Assembly: GCA_973895155.1 (NCBI GenBank)
Contig: OZ316897.1
Span: 22,196,001-22,260,000 of the forward strand
Direction of reading: 5' to 3'
Length of the DNA stretch: 64,000 bases
Source of the DNA: Marsupella aquatica
Taxonomy: Eukaryota > Marchantiophyta
Part shown: positions 32,591 through 43,649 of the stretch, piece by piece
Numbering within the stretch: the first letter of the stretch is position 1
Layout of the letters: the number at the start of each line of letters is the position of its first letter
The notes under the pieces: model-generated
Database searches by the model: none
What the model was told of the DNA's origin: nothing
What the model saw: the letters and a program-made list of their open reading frames with translations, nothing else
Position numbers and translations under genes: made by a program

Positions 32591-32854
32591 TTATTCATGT
32601 CTCTCCTCCAGCTGAAATAAGACTTTGAAGGTGAAAGTTAACCTGCCATAGTCGACGACGTGCACACGGACCTGTTTGTAATAGTTAAAGCCACCCCTAA
32701 TCGTCCAAACTTCTGGATTGTGGAGTTCGCGACGAATCAAGCAGGATCCAAAACTTGCCTTCACTGTAAAGTTCATGTCAGCTGTGTTAGCAATTAGATT
32801 TTCATCTTTGGAAGAATTGTCGTAGAAACTTTTCATTTGGTTCTTTCGAGTCAA
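32591..32854 (-). pseudogene. Unknown exon-like frame, also in copy 2
   Basis: The minus-strand frame containing NFTVKASFGSCLIRRELH and VRVHVVDYG is kept in both copies (second copy within 55108-55440), with a few substitutions. The copies differ by a one-base indel near the C-terminal side, so at least one is broken. Beta-rich composition, family not recognised, no start or splice sites assigned. Confidence 0.3.
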
Positions 32855-33119
32855 TTTTTTTTAAAAAAATTGTCGTAGAAACTGTTCTCTTTGTTTGTTT
32901 AGTCGGGCCTAAAAATCGTCATTGTTCAAGGATAAGGGTTGGGAAATCCACTTCTGCAGCGGCTCTCAGTAACATGTCCTTTGACTATGGTACATGGGCT
33001 GGACTGTGGGAAGTACATGAGTAAATTCTGCAAGTGCCACCTCTCTCCCCATGACCCCCATGAGCGTCCTTCCTTTTCGGGAGTTGAAGTGACACTGCAG
33101 GCTTGACTCATACTATTGT

Positions 33120-33420
33120 TATTATCGGGGACCCACTCTTAGGTACCGCGCCCGGTTCCTTTTCACTGGCCGGTCTTTTGGAGTTCTGCCTCTCCTGTTG
33201 TAGTGGTTAAATTTCTAGTTTAGCTTCCTTCTTTTGGAGTCTACTTCTCTCTTGGTTTCCGGCCCACCCAGTTTTTGGCTACATGACCTTTGGTCCTTCC
33301 GGGTGCCAACCCCCTTTTGTGGGCCACCCCTATTGTATGATGGCTTTATGAATGTAATCCAATTGGTTTTTTCGAGGCAAAAAATAAAAATCATTTTTTA
33401 GGTTCTCAGCAATTCGTGTC
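33120..33420 (+). mobile_element. Possible LINE 3' tail
   Basis: Copy-1-specific DNA ending in 'GGGCCACCCC...TATGATGGCTTTATGAATG...TTTTTTCGAGGCAAAAAATAAAA', the style of a plant LINE 3' end with a short A-rich tail. No ORF remains and no target duplication was identified. Confidence 0.3.
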
Positions 33421-33522
33421 ATGTAGTCCGATTTGAGGCTGTAGTGGACAATAGCTCATCGCCCTCTTCTATTTGCGTTTGGTGTTGTCCTCTCTGAACT
33501 CTGTTTCTTTTAATTGCTACTA

Positions 33523-33960
33523 GCTCATTACCCGTGTGTTACACAAATGGCGTCGTGTCGGCCAATATGTGGTTGAGAAAAGAAGATGTCCTGTCGGCCA
33601 AGAGGTTGTTGAGAAAAAAGATGTTCTGTCGGCCAAGAGATTGTGAAGAGAAGAGATGTAATGTTGGCCAAGAGGTCGTTAAGAAAAAAAGATGTCGTGT
33701 CAGCCAAGACATCATTGAGAAAAAAGATGTCGTGTCGGCAAAGACGTCGTTGAGGGAAAATACCCGTGCATTGTACAAGATGTTGTTAAGAAAAAATATG
33801 GTGTGTCGCCCAAGATGTTGTTATGTGAAAGATGTCATGAAGTAAAAAGATACAAAAATCATTTTGCCAAAGATGTCATTATATGAAAGATGTTGTTAAG
33901 AAGAAGGTGTCATTTTGCCAAAGATATTGTGAAGTAAAAGATGTTATAAGGAAAAAAGGA
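33523..33960. repeat. Diverged ~35-bp repeats (GATGTCGTGTCGGCCAAGA), cluster 1
   Basis: Units such as TTGAGAAAAAAGATGTCGTG-TCGGCCAAGAC repeat with variation, headed and interrupted by ACCCGTG(C/T)(A/G)TT(G/A)(C/T)ACAA. Same family as 55441-55880 and 61368-62120. ORFs through it are artefacts. Confidence 0.8.
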
Positions 33961-36901
33961 TCGTTATGAAGTAAAAAGTCAAGGAGAGAAGGAGAGAGTC
34001 TTTGTGTTTCTATCCAACATGCCTGGCTACCCTTTTGTTTTTCTACCCAAAATGCCCCTGCATTTGAATGACGACCACTCTATGAATTGGCGCAATGTTA
34101 TATTATCGGTTTCAGGTTTAGGGTGTTAGGGTGTTAGGGCTTAGCAAAGATGACCATTCTATTGTTATCCTTTCAATCCCCCTGCATTGCATAAAAAATG
34201 TTGTTTGGTTAAAGATGTTGTTGAGAAATAGATCGTGATGCAAAAGACATCGTTGAATATATAAATAAATAAAAATTATTAAAATGTATTATTGCATAAA
34301 AACTTTTGTTGAATGAAAGATATCATTGTGCAAAATACTGGTTATGGCAGCCACAAAAGTTCCCTTTGCAGTTTTTTTCTCCTTGCACAACAAAATTCTT
34401 GAATAAAAGATGTCATTGCACAAAAGACTGGCTATGACACCACAAAAGTATAACAAAATGAGAAGTTTTTTCCCTTTTTTTCCACCTTCCTTTTTAACCA
34501 ATTTTCTCTTATGTTCCTTTTGAACCTTAACCTCCCCTTTTGTCCCATTCCCCTGTTTTTGGTCTTCTCTTTTTCTCATTCACCATCACTCCACTCGCTC
34601 GCCGCACCCCCCCTCCCCACCCATGCGAGACTGGAGCCCTTCGAGGGGCTGCCCTACATTGTGAGTGTGCCCTTTGCCCGACACCTTGCGATCAATGCCC
34701 ATGCCATGCGCTTCACTATGTCTTTGGGCCTTGTTTCTTTGTTTTTTGGCATTGAAAATGACAGTGCAAATGACTATAAAAATCAACACAAATATTGGGA
34801 GAACCTTTTTTTATTGATCTAGTGCCTAAAATATTATTAGCAATTAAACTCCACTTGCCAGTATTATACAAAACTATGCTGCACACAATATTGAATAAGT
34901 ACAATACTTATTTGCATGGATCATGAGTATCCTCCTTTATCCTTGTGCATTGATACTCATCATTGTGTTAAAATCTTTCACTGTTTTTGGTGTCTTGTGT
35001 GATTATTTTTGCTTGTCTTGGACAATGGTGCAACTTTTTGTGAGTCACATTAAACTCAATTCACACTTTGGCTTTATTACTTACCTTTGACCAGATTTTT
35101 AAATTTTTGTGCCCTGCAAATTTGAATGAGCCATCACTGTCTCTAAAAAGTGGTGCAACTGTACATTATAAGAGTTAATGTACTAACTTCAATTGTTTGG
35201 TTTTTTTGTAAATTGGTCAGCTTCCCTGTTTAGTGCCCTTTTCTTAACTCATTTGTTTCAGCAAGCCATGAATTGGCTATTGAATAGACTTGACCAGTTC
35301 CAAAACCCTAATGGAGTGGGTATTGTATACATTTTAAAATCACAAATTACTAATAAAAGAAAAGTGCAATCATTACTTTGGCCTTAGTTAAGTATTAAAT
35401 AGATCTTTGATATTCATGAACTCCCGAAGGTGCACGAGGGGCTTGGTAGTTAGTCCTTCCTTTGCACTACAAAAGGGGCCCTATCAATACGGCACATGTT
35501 CATTTCCATGGGTGACCAGCAGACTTGTCCTGTTCACTTAAGTGAACAAATACCCCTCACTATATTTTGAGCCATAGATTGTCCACAGTGGTAAATTAAT
35601 GAGATGAGATTGATTTATGAATTGGAAGGATTCTAATGTAGCTATAGTAGTTTCCATGAAGAATTGAAATAGCTATAAATTTGTAAAGATTAGTCACTCA
35701 GTCACTTCACTTCACTCTCCACACTTAGTATTTTCAGAAGTTCATTTTTTAGCATATAACTACGACAAAAAAGAAATCATAAGGTATATCCTGAGAGGAG
35801 GTAACAGACAGAAGCGATGTCTAGCTCGCTGCATATATGGACATCATTCAATCCTTGAGTTGAATTCCAAAGCCCGAACTTGGATCCGTAGACAATCGCA
35901 CTCCCAATTATGGAGAGATACATTGATCCAGATCTATTTGGCGAGCAAACTCCCGCTGCACACAAATTCATACTTCTAATGTATGTGTTCATTTCCATAC
36001 ATTGGACATATTTAAGACATGCTTAAATGAGAGTTATGAAAATTCGCAACAAACAATGTCGATGAGCTGTGGAGCTCTGAAAATATAGAAACTAATGCAA
36101 AGAACAAAAGGTGCCACAGAGGGAGACAGGATCCGGAAGGCAACAAACCCCAAGAAACCAAATGATGGAGGGAAACACTTAGGCGAACAACACAGGAAGG
36201 CAGAAGAGCCAAAACGCCCAAGAATCCGCAGCAACTGGCTAAAGAATAAAAACTAGATTGAACCCTAATGAGCAAAAAACCGAAGCTCCTACAACCAGGC
36301 AGAATTATTGTAGCGTAGATCGAAGAAATGCCATTTTTCTCAGGTCTCCGGCAGCAGCCTTACATTTATAATTGCTAAGTACTGCCCAGATTGAGGAATT
36401 CTTTCACTCGAGGGTCTCACTATATGGGGATCTCCCTATCGCCTGCGACGTTTGTAGACCTTGGACCTCCTAAAATATAAGAAATAATTTTTATTTTTAA
36501 ATCTATATAAAATTAGAATATTTTTAGAATATTTCAAAAATTAGATTAAAAAGGATTTAATGTTCTTATAAATCTCAAAATTAAATTTAAAATACCTTAT
36601 TATTTTTTACAAAAATTCTTAAATTTTCCCTTGCAATACCCTATCTTTCGTAGCACTATGTGCCTTGTGAAAGTGAAACCCCCTAGTTACTTTCCTTGCT
36701 GAGTCTAGCATGGCATTTTCACAATATATTCAGGCTTGAAACCAAATGCCTGTACGAGAATATAGAGCCCCCAAGTTCGAACGAAGTGCATCTACAGAAA
36801 GCTTCACTACAGACTATGAGAATTTGCGAATCCGTCTTTCGGCCAATGCTCAAGACAGTAGCTCGTTCGTGAATTGTGTAACATTAACCAGATTCAATCC
36901 A
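33961..36901. other. Gene-free DNA between SDR1 and GLP1
   Basis: Collinear with 55880-58538. Contains TTAGGGTGTTAGGG near 34118, a pyrimidine-rich stretch 34460-34620, and the germin 3' flank from about 35640. Its minus-strand open frame at 36012-36275 is also present in copy 2 but has no recognisable content. An AT-rich insertion absent from copy 2 spans about 36405-36695. Confidence 0.5.
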
Positions 36902-37734
36902 CTACCATGCTAACGTGACGTTGTTCCTCATCGCAACGGACTGCTTGACCTGGTCTATTTCCTGGTTGTTACCATTGACACCGAAGGCCGTGCTGAGAAC
37001 ATTGTCGGGGAGACCTTTGCCACCGGCGGTGAAGAGAGCTTTGGCAATTAGGAGCGTTCCGGGGTTCTCACTGGAGAGCGCAGAGAAGCCTGAAGCCGGT
37101 GTCTTACCATTATTGCGCTGCCAGTGCAAAGTACCCTTGGGAAACACAAAGATGTCGCCCGCCTGCACGGTTGTCTCGAATAGCTCGTTTGCAGTATCGA
37201 CAAATCCCACGTCAAGTGCCCCTGGAACAAAAATAAACCACAAGAATCACCAATTCAGTCCTCAGTATAATGATCACGGGGGAACCAGGATTCTCAATGC
37301 TTGGACGTACCGAAGCATATTTTCTCTAGCACGATGGCACGAGCAGCTCGTAACGTCATGTAACGATCCTAATGAAACACAGGTTAGATCCATTACTTGC
37401 AGTGTCATAGCGATTTTTTCGGAACTGTACCTGAAAGAACGTAGAACACTTCGGTTGCGCGAGGATGAGTATGGGGATCAATCTGCGACTCTGCGCCGAA
37501 CTCGAACAGCACAGCTGCAAGGCCCAGCCCGCTGAGTCCTCTGATGGCGGCTCCGGTGGGCGCCGCTATTCCCTTGCCTAGCGTCTGAGGGTTGCGGAAT
37601 CCCTTGAAAGTAAAGTCGTCCACGGTCGGGTTGGTGACATTGAAATCGGTGGTGAGGTCGGGGTCACTCGCAAGAACTGTGTGCACCATCAGTGTGAACA
37701 CCAGCAGTCCCAAAATGAACACAAATTTCGCCAT
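36902..37734 (-). CDS. Germin-like protein GLP1 (207 aa, two exons)
   Basis: Exon 1 37734-37431 (304 bp) and exon 2 37221-36902 (320 bp), donor CAG|GTACAG, acceptor TTCCAG|GGG, phase-1 intron of 209 bp, 624 bp of CDS. Residues 1-22 are a signal peptide (...VHTVLA|SDPD), so the protein is secreted to the cell wall. Cupin box 1 HTHPRATE gives metal ligands His88, His90, Glu95, and box 2 GDIFVFPKGTLHWQRN gives His134. The metal is normally manganese, and activity may be superoxide dismutase or oxalate oxidase type (not decidable). N-glycosylation sites at Asn32 and Asn202. No cysteine anywhere, so the usual N-terminal disulfide is absent. Closest to GLP3. First of four tandem germins. Confidence 0.95.
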
Positions 37735-37966
37735 GGTGTATCGGTAGATTGGATGCCCACCTGTTGTTCTAATTCCGTTCGCTCCAATGTGATCAGGATT
37801 CAATTAACTGCACGTCGTGGATAGTTTCGGCAGGCTAGTAAAGAAGCACTCAGACTGTACGCAAGTCCGAATGCTTTCAGTGAGGTGTTCACAGACTAGA
37901 TTTGGGAAGTCTAATACCCAAGTCTAATACCTGGTTCCGGTTGAATCATTTGAACAAGGACAACGG

Positions 37967-37974
37967 TATTTATA
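37967..37974 (-). promoter_or_regulatory. TATA box of GLP1
   Basis: Minus-strand CCTATAAATACCG 233 bp upstream of the ATG, conserved at GLP2 (42862-42869) and GLP3 (59701-59708). Confidence 0.65.
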
Positions 37975-38676
37975 GGAATTGAACGAGTAAATTAGCTGAG
38001 GGAATTGGCTGAGTGCAGTTCCTTGTAGAGAAAGGCAAGTCTGTTTGACAAAGTCAACAATTGGAAACACGGTTAGAAGGAAGGCCCGACGGCTCTCCAT
38101 TAACACTCCTCCCGCCCGGCCGACAGGCCCGGTCTTGTCTGTGCTGGGTCATGACTTCGTGAACTGACGAGCATGAGGAAGTCGGCTTGGAAGGTCAGGC
38201 TGGCTGATCGACCACTTCGGACTTTGTACAACTAACGGCATTACACATTGTACACTTGGCTGGAACGATATTACTCATGAAGGGGTCCGTGCCTCCTTGG
38301 CTTCTGAAGCGAGTACAAAAAATAATTAAGTGGCTAGCAGATCAAATTTACAAGTGAAAGTACATAAACGGAGCCTATTTGCGATACAAATTAAACTGCA
38401 CGCCGTATATGCATTGTATATCATTACGTACATATATGGAACGTGGGAGTGTTCATTGTGCTGTGCATCTATATATGCTGCAGTGAGATGTATTTGATAA
38501 AATGGCCCGAGAATAAATAAAGCAGTGGAATAGTTTCATGCTTGTTAGACCCGAACGTGGTGCCAAGTGGTGTTGCTGGGACGTTCACAAGGGTCAGTCT
38601 ACCGTTCTAGTCCTTCTGTACCAAAAGCCTTTGGGAAGATCAGACTTAGTGTGATTTGTTCAACTCGTTTTTGTGA

Positions 38677-38901
38677 ATGAGAATTGGGATAGAGACAGGT
38701 GGTGAGAAAGACCACCGCTTACCAACAGTCGATAACTCCGAGATAACTCCGAGTCAGTCACTCATTGACGAAGTTCACTTACGTGTATCAGTCCGATTTC
38801 ACAATAGAGGCCAGGTCCCTCCGGAAGTGGCTATTTCAGATCAATCAGGGATGCACGTACGCTTATCGCGTGAGGCTGGATTGCATAAGCTTAGTCTTTG
38901 A
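38677..38901 (+). CDS. Small conserved ORF, divergent to GLP1 (74 aa)
   Basis: ATG AGA ATT GGG start, 74 codons, basic and hydrophilic, no signal peptide. The same-length ORF is open at 43425-43649 and 60262-60486, with only a few residue changes. It lies about 940 bp upstream of the germin ATG on the opposite strand. Recent duplication alone could keep it open, so coding status is uncertain. Confidence 0.3.
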   Translation: MRIGIETGGEKDHRLPTVDNSEITPSQSLIDEVHLRVSVRFHNRGQVPPEVAISDQSGMHVRLSREAGLHKLSL

Positions 38902-41604
38902 TCCATGGTTAATGAATAATTGAAGGCGAGTCAAGCTGACTATTTCTTCTTGCGATGTCGAATTGCCGCCAACGAACCCGGAGAAAACATTCAATCTCCT
39001 ACTTCGTTTGAACGAAACGCTATATTGGAACAACCCACAGCAGCAATCTTGACTAGGATGTTCTAGGCGATGAGTAAGCATACGAACTGACCAACAAATA
39101 CGAATAATCAGCATACCAGCTGAAACTTTTACTATCAAGCTGTACGTTGGAAGCTTCAGTTCAATGAAATTATATTTCCTGTCCAGTCTGATATTTCCTG
39201 TCCAGTCTGATAATTATATGGGCTTTCAATGTTGGACGTGACAACTTGCATGTAGTGAGTAAACCGGCAAACCCGAGACACCTCTTGAACTCTCCGCCTT
39301 CATAGAACAAGCTAGGTTTCTGGATGTAGATAAGTTTCGGTCCCTTTGACTTCGTGTAGCAGAAAGTTAATTGCCAATCACATAGCCATGCAATGAAGGA
39401 ATGACAGAGAAGTTCAGAATCACTGATGCAGTCAGTAGGATGACAAAATTTGGCAATGTTAGGCTTCTTAGCATTTCAAGCATGAACGGTTTGTTGAGAG
39501 ATGAGGGAACAATTGATCGAAATTAGTTTCTTACCAACCACATTGCGAGAACTTCAACAGAAAATTTTTCTGATGTCTTAAACGAGGTCTTAAATATTGG
39601 AGGAAATCTCGCAATGTTAAGTTAATTTGAAAATTAGTTCCATAGGCTTATAATCATTCCGAGCATGAAAGGTGTCTTCAGAGATGAGAGAGAAATAGAA
39701 AATTGTTCTTTGCACTGCAATACTTTCAAAGAAGGAAATTCATAAGTTCTTGAGCTCAAACTGTAGTACTCGGTTCTTTGTTAGGTTAATACTGACAAGG
39801 CATAAACCAGAGCTATAGCTCTAGTTTCGAGAGGCTATCATCCCCCATGTACTTGAAGCCTACAAGAGTTTTAATTCTTAGCTACTAAATATAGAGAAGT
39901 TTTGTATTGTCCCCATCCAAATCAATGTTTGGGAAGATAGTCCTATGACCTCATCGTCATGGGCACCAGGTCAAAAATAAAGCTGCTCAGTAAAGTAAAA
40001 CTCTTTCCCCTATGCTTCAAACTGTTTCCAAATGCAGAGCCTTCACTAGAGTATCAGGTCCAATGGCGCAGCCAGGGCAGAGCAAAATGGGTACAGATAG
40101 GCCCGATAATTCAAGTGATTTTTCATAAAAGGGCAGCTAACTCTTTCTCTGTGACCCAGGGCCACTGTAAAATAAAGGAGTTCTTCTGAGGGCTCTCTGA
40201 CTTGCATCTTTAGGACTTGATGGACATCAAAGATGTCTTGAAGACTTAACCAGACCCTTATCATGGTGAAGCTTTGTAAGTTCTAGAAACACAGTAGCAC
40301 CACAAATTTGAACTTAGTGGAAGTTGGGTCCTTCTCCGGTACACAGGGCACCACGTACTGCTGCAAGTCCGGGTGCAATTAAACCTGCAGAATTTTATTG
40401 GGTCACAGAATGAACTCTGTCTATGATGATCATATATTGTTGGGTTGACCTCTGATGTTCAAACTCCCTCCTGGCTCGGAAAAGTTGGGACTTCTTGGTC
40501 ATTTTCAACTGTCAATCTGATGAACTCCAGTAACACTTTTCCACAAACTACAATCTACACTTGGCCCCTTACTCTTTCTTTTTTTGCAACCCATGAATTT
40601 GGCTCTTGAACGGATTTGACCAGTGAGTCCCAAACCCTGATGGAGTGGATTTTGTATACATCTCAACTTTGCAATGAAAACTGTGCATCACTTGGGCCGC
40701 TGGGCTAGTAGTTAATACTCACTTGTGTAAAGTGGCAGTGAATCACTAAGGTTTTTCAAAATTAAAAGACGCAAGAGAAAACTTAATGGAGAAGTTAAGA
40801 CCATCCTGATAGACTGAGCCTCAGAATCATGCAAGACAGTCCACAGTATCACTTTCACTAAGTCTGTTGTATCTGGTTCTACTCACAAGCTAAGTCTGTT
40901 GTATTTGGTTCTACTCACAAGCATGACAGGAAGGCTCCACAAACTAATTTCCACATCTCATACACATTCAGGCCAAATGTTTAAATTTTCCTAATTAATA
41001 TATAAAACACTCGTAACAACAAAGGTCTCTAAAATCCGGAGATAGTATAAATTTGCATGTTTGCAGAGGCAAGAAGCTACACAATAGTAAAGGCGAGAGA
41101 ACAAAGTAAACTGATCACAGAAAACCAACGAACCAAAAGCTCCATGAGCCAAAAAGCCCTAAACCAACAAGAACTACAGTCGAGCCCTAAAAAGCTCCAA
41201 ATTAACAAAAAACAATGTCGGCTAGCTGCAGACTTCTGAGTGCTACATACAACCAGGCACACTTATTCTAGAATTGGAAGCATTATAGATGCCTCCATAT
41301 CAAATAATGAAGAAATGCCGTTAGTCTCAGCAGCAGCCTTACATTCATAATTGCGAAGTACTGCCTGGATTGGGGAATTCAATTCCTGTATCCCTGCTGA
41401 GTCTAGCTAAGATGGCATTTTCACAACAAATTTAGGCTTGATACCCAATGCGTGTACGGGAATTTAGTGCCCCCAAGTTTGAACAAAGTGTATCTACAGA
41501 AAGCTTCACTACAAACTATGCGAATCTGCGAATCCGTCTTTAGACGAATGCTCCAATACAAAAGCCAATTCGTCAATGGTGTAACATCGACCAGATTGCA
41601 CTGT
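38902..41604. other. Gene-free DNA between GLP1 and GLP2 units
   Basis: 38900-39900 is the upstream part of the germin unit (repeated at 43650-44560 and 60487-61330). 40650-41604 is the downstream flank, repeated at 47200-48005. 'CTAAGTCTGTTGTATTTGGTTCTACTCACAAGC' is locally duplicated near 40860-40920. No gene. Confidence 0.55.
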
Positions 41605-42645
41605 CTACCAGGTTAAGGTGACATTGTTCTTCATCGCAACGGACTGCTTGACCTTGTCTATTTCCTGGTTGTTGCCATTGATGCCGAAGGCCGTGCTGAG
41701 AACATTGTCGGGGAGACCTTTGCCACCGGCGGTGAAGAGAGCTTTGGCAATCAGGAGCGTTCCGGGGTTCTCACTGGAGAGCGCAGAGAAGCCTGAAGCC
41801 GGTGTCTTACCATTATTGCGCTGCCAGTGCAAAGTACCCTTGGGAAACACAAAGATGTCGCCCGCCAGCACGGTTGTCTCGAATAGCTCGTTTGCAGTAT
41901 CGACAAATCCCACGTCAAGTGCCCCTGAAACAAAAATAAACCACAAGAATCACCACTTCAGTCTTCGTTATAATTAGTCATCACTGGGAAAAGCGGGGTT
42001 CTCAACATGTTTGAGCGTACCGAAGCATAATGTTTTTCTAGCAGGACGGCATCAGCAGCTTGTCACATCATCTAACGATGCTAATGAAACACAGCTGCAC
42101 GAAATTAAACGGTAGCTGAGTACGACTACTGACGAGCCTCCGGTCCTTCACCACCTCAGAAATGCAGGACTTAATTTGATTACATCAAATGCAGCAAGTA
42201 ACTTGATATGGTGGATCGATGACAGAAACTGAAAATTCCAATTAAAGGAAATGCCATTGATTCGGATTCCGGAATAGATTGGCATGCACACGGCTTAGAT
42301 CCATTACGTGCAGTGTCATAACGAATTTTTCGAAACTGTACCTGTAAGAACGTAGAACACTTCGGTTGCGCGAGGATGAGTATGGGGATCAATCTGCGAC
42401 TCTGCGCCGAACTCGAACAGCACAGCTGCAAGGCCGAGCCCGCTGAGTCCTCTGATGGCGGCTCCGGTGGGCGCCGCTATTCCCTTGCCTAACGGCTGAG
42501 GGTTGCGGAATCCCTTGAAAGTAAAGTCGTCCACGGTCGGGTTGGTGACATTGAAATCGGTGGTGAGGTCGGGGTCACTCGCAAGAACTGTGTGCACCAT
42601 CAGTGTGGAAACCAGCAGTCCCAAAATGAACACAAATTTCGCCAT
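41605..42645 (-). CDS. Germin-like protein GLP2 (207 aa, two exons)
   Basis: Exon 1 42645-42342 and exon 2 41924-41605, same splice phase as GLP1, intron 417 bp, CDS 624 bp. Signal peptide, HTHPRATE and GDIFVFPKGTLHW motifs intact; no cysteine. It differs from GLP1 at a few sites, for example VLTG for VLSG at the exon junction, VLAGD for VQAGD, GINGN for GVNGN and a C-terminal TLTW. The broken copy at 50 kb shares these GLP2-type residues. TATA box at 42862-42869, 217 bp upstream of the ATG. Expected to be a secreted metal-binding cupin. Confidence 0.95.
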
Positions 42646-42861
42646 GGTGTATCGGTAGATTGGATACCCACCTGTTGTTCTAATTCCGTTCGCTCCAATG
42701 TGATCAGGATTCAATTAATTGCACGTCGTGGATAGTTTCGGCAGGCTAGTAAAGAAGCACTCAGACACGCAAGTCCGAATGCTTTCAGTGAGGTGATAAC
42801 AGGGTAGATTTGGCAAGTCTAATAGCTGGTTCCGGTTGAATCGTTTGAACAAGGACAACGG

Positions 42862-42869
42862 TATTTATA
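42862..42869 (-). promoter_or_regulatory. TATA box of GLP2
   Basis: Minus-strand TATAAATA in the same context as at GLP1. Confidence 0.65.
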
Positions 42870-43424
42870 GGAATTGAACAAGGAAATTAGCTGAGCGAAT
42901 TGGCTGAGTGCAGTTCCTTGTAGAGAAAGGCAAGTCTGTTTGACAAAGTCAACAATTGGAAACAAAGGCTAGAAGGAAGGCCCGACGGCTCTCAACCCTC
43001 CTCCCGCCCGGCCGACACGCCCGGTCTTGTCTGTGCTGGGTCATGACTTCGTGAATTGACGAGCATGAGGACAAAAATTATTGAAGTGGTTAGCAGATCA
43101 AATTTATAAGTGAAAAGTGCATAAACGGAGCCTATTTGTGATACAAATCTGCACGCCGTATATGGATCGTATATCATTATACATATGAAACGTGGGGGTG
43201 TTCATGGTGCTGTGCATCTATATATGCTGTAGTGAGATGTATTTGATAAAATGGCCCGAGAATAAATAAAGCACTAGAATAGTTCATGCTTGTTAGACCC
43301 GAACGTGGTGCCAAGTGGTGTTGCTGGGACGTTCACAGGGATCAGTCTACCGTTCTAGCCCTTCTGTACCAAAAGCCTTTGGGAAGATCAGACTTAGTGT
43401 GATTTGTTCAACTCGCTTTTGTGA

Positions 43425-43649
43425 ATGAGAATTGGGATAGAGACAGGTGGTGAGAAAGACCACCGCTTGCCAACAGTCGATTATTCCGAGATTACTCCGA
43501 GTCAGTCACTCATTGACGAAGTTCAGTTACGTGTATCAGTCAGATTTCACAACAGAGGCCAGGTCTCTCCGGAAGTAGCTATTTCCGATCAATCAGGGAT
43601 GCACGTACGCTTATCGCGTGAGGCTGGATTGCATAAGCTTAGTCTTTGA
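43425..43649 (+). CDS. Small conserved ORF, copy 2 (74 aa)
   Basis: Second copy of the 74-codon ORF, same start and stop. It differs from the 38677 copy at Asn20Tyr, His34Gln and Pro48Ser. Confidence 0.3.
   Translation: MRIGIETGGEKDHRLPTVDYSEITPSQSLIDEVQLRVSVRFHNRGQVSPEVAISDQSGMHVRLSREAGLHKLSL

Larger units (their letters stand above)
28057..39900. repeat. Segmental duplication, copy 1 (SDR1-GLP1)
   Basis: Collinear with 50822-61330 from GTTGCGCCAGCC to beyond the GLP upstream region. The SDR part is nearly identical. The later part carries copy-specific indels: the TIR element at 31520, a ~650-bp segment at 32860-33520, an AT-rich ~290-bp insertion at 36405-36695, and ~145 bp at 38172-38320. 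28057-30131 has no supported gene. Confidence 0.9.

Noticed and set aside
33534-33845. ORFs in the 35-bp repeat clusters (also 55108-55688, 61372-61706)
   Set aside because: Lys/Arg-rich readings of the repeat itself, on both strands.
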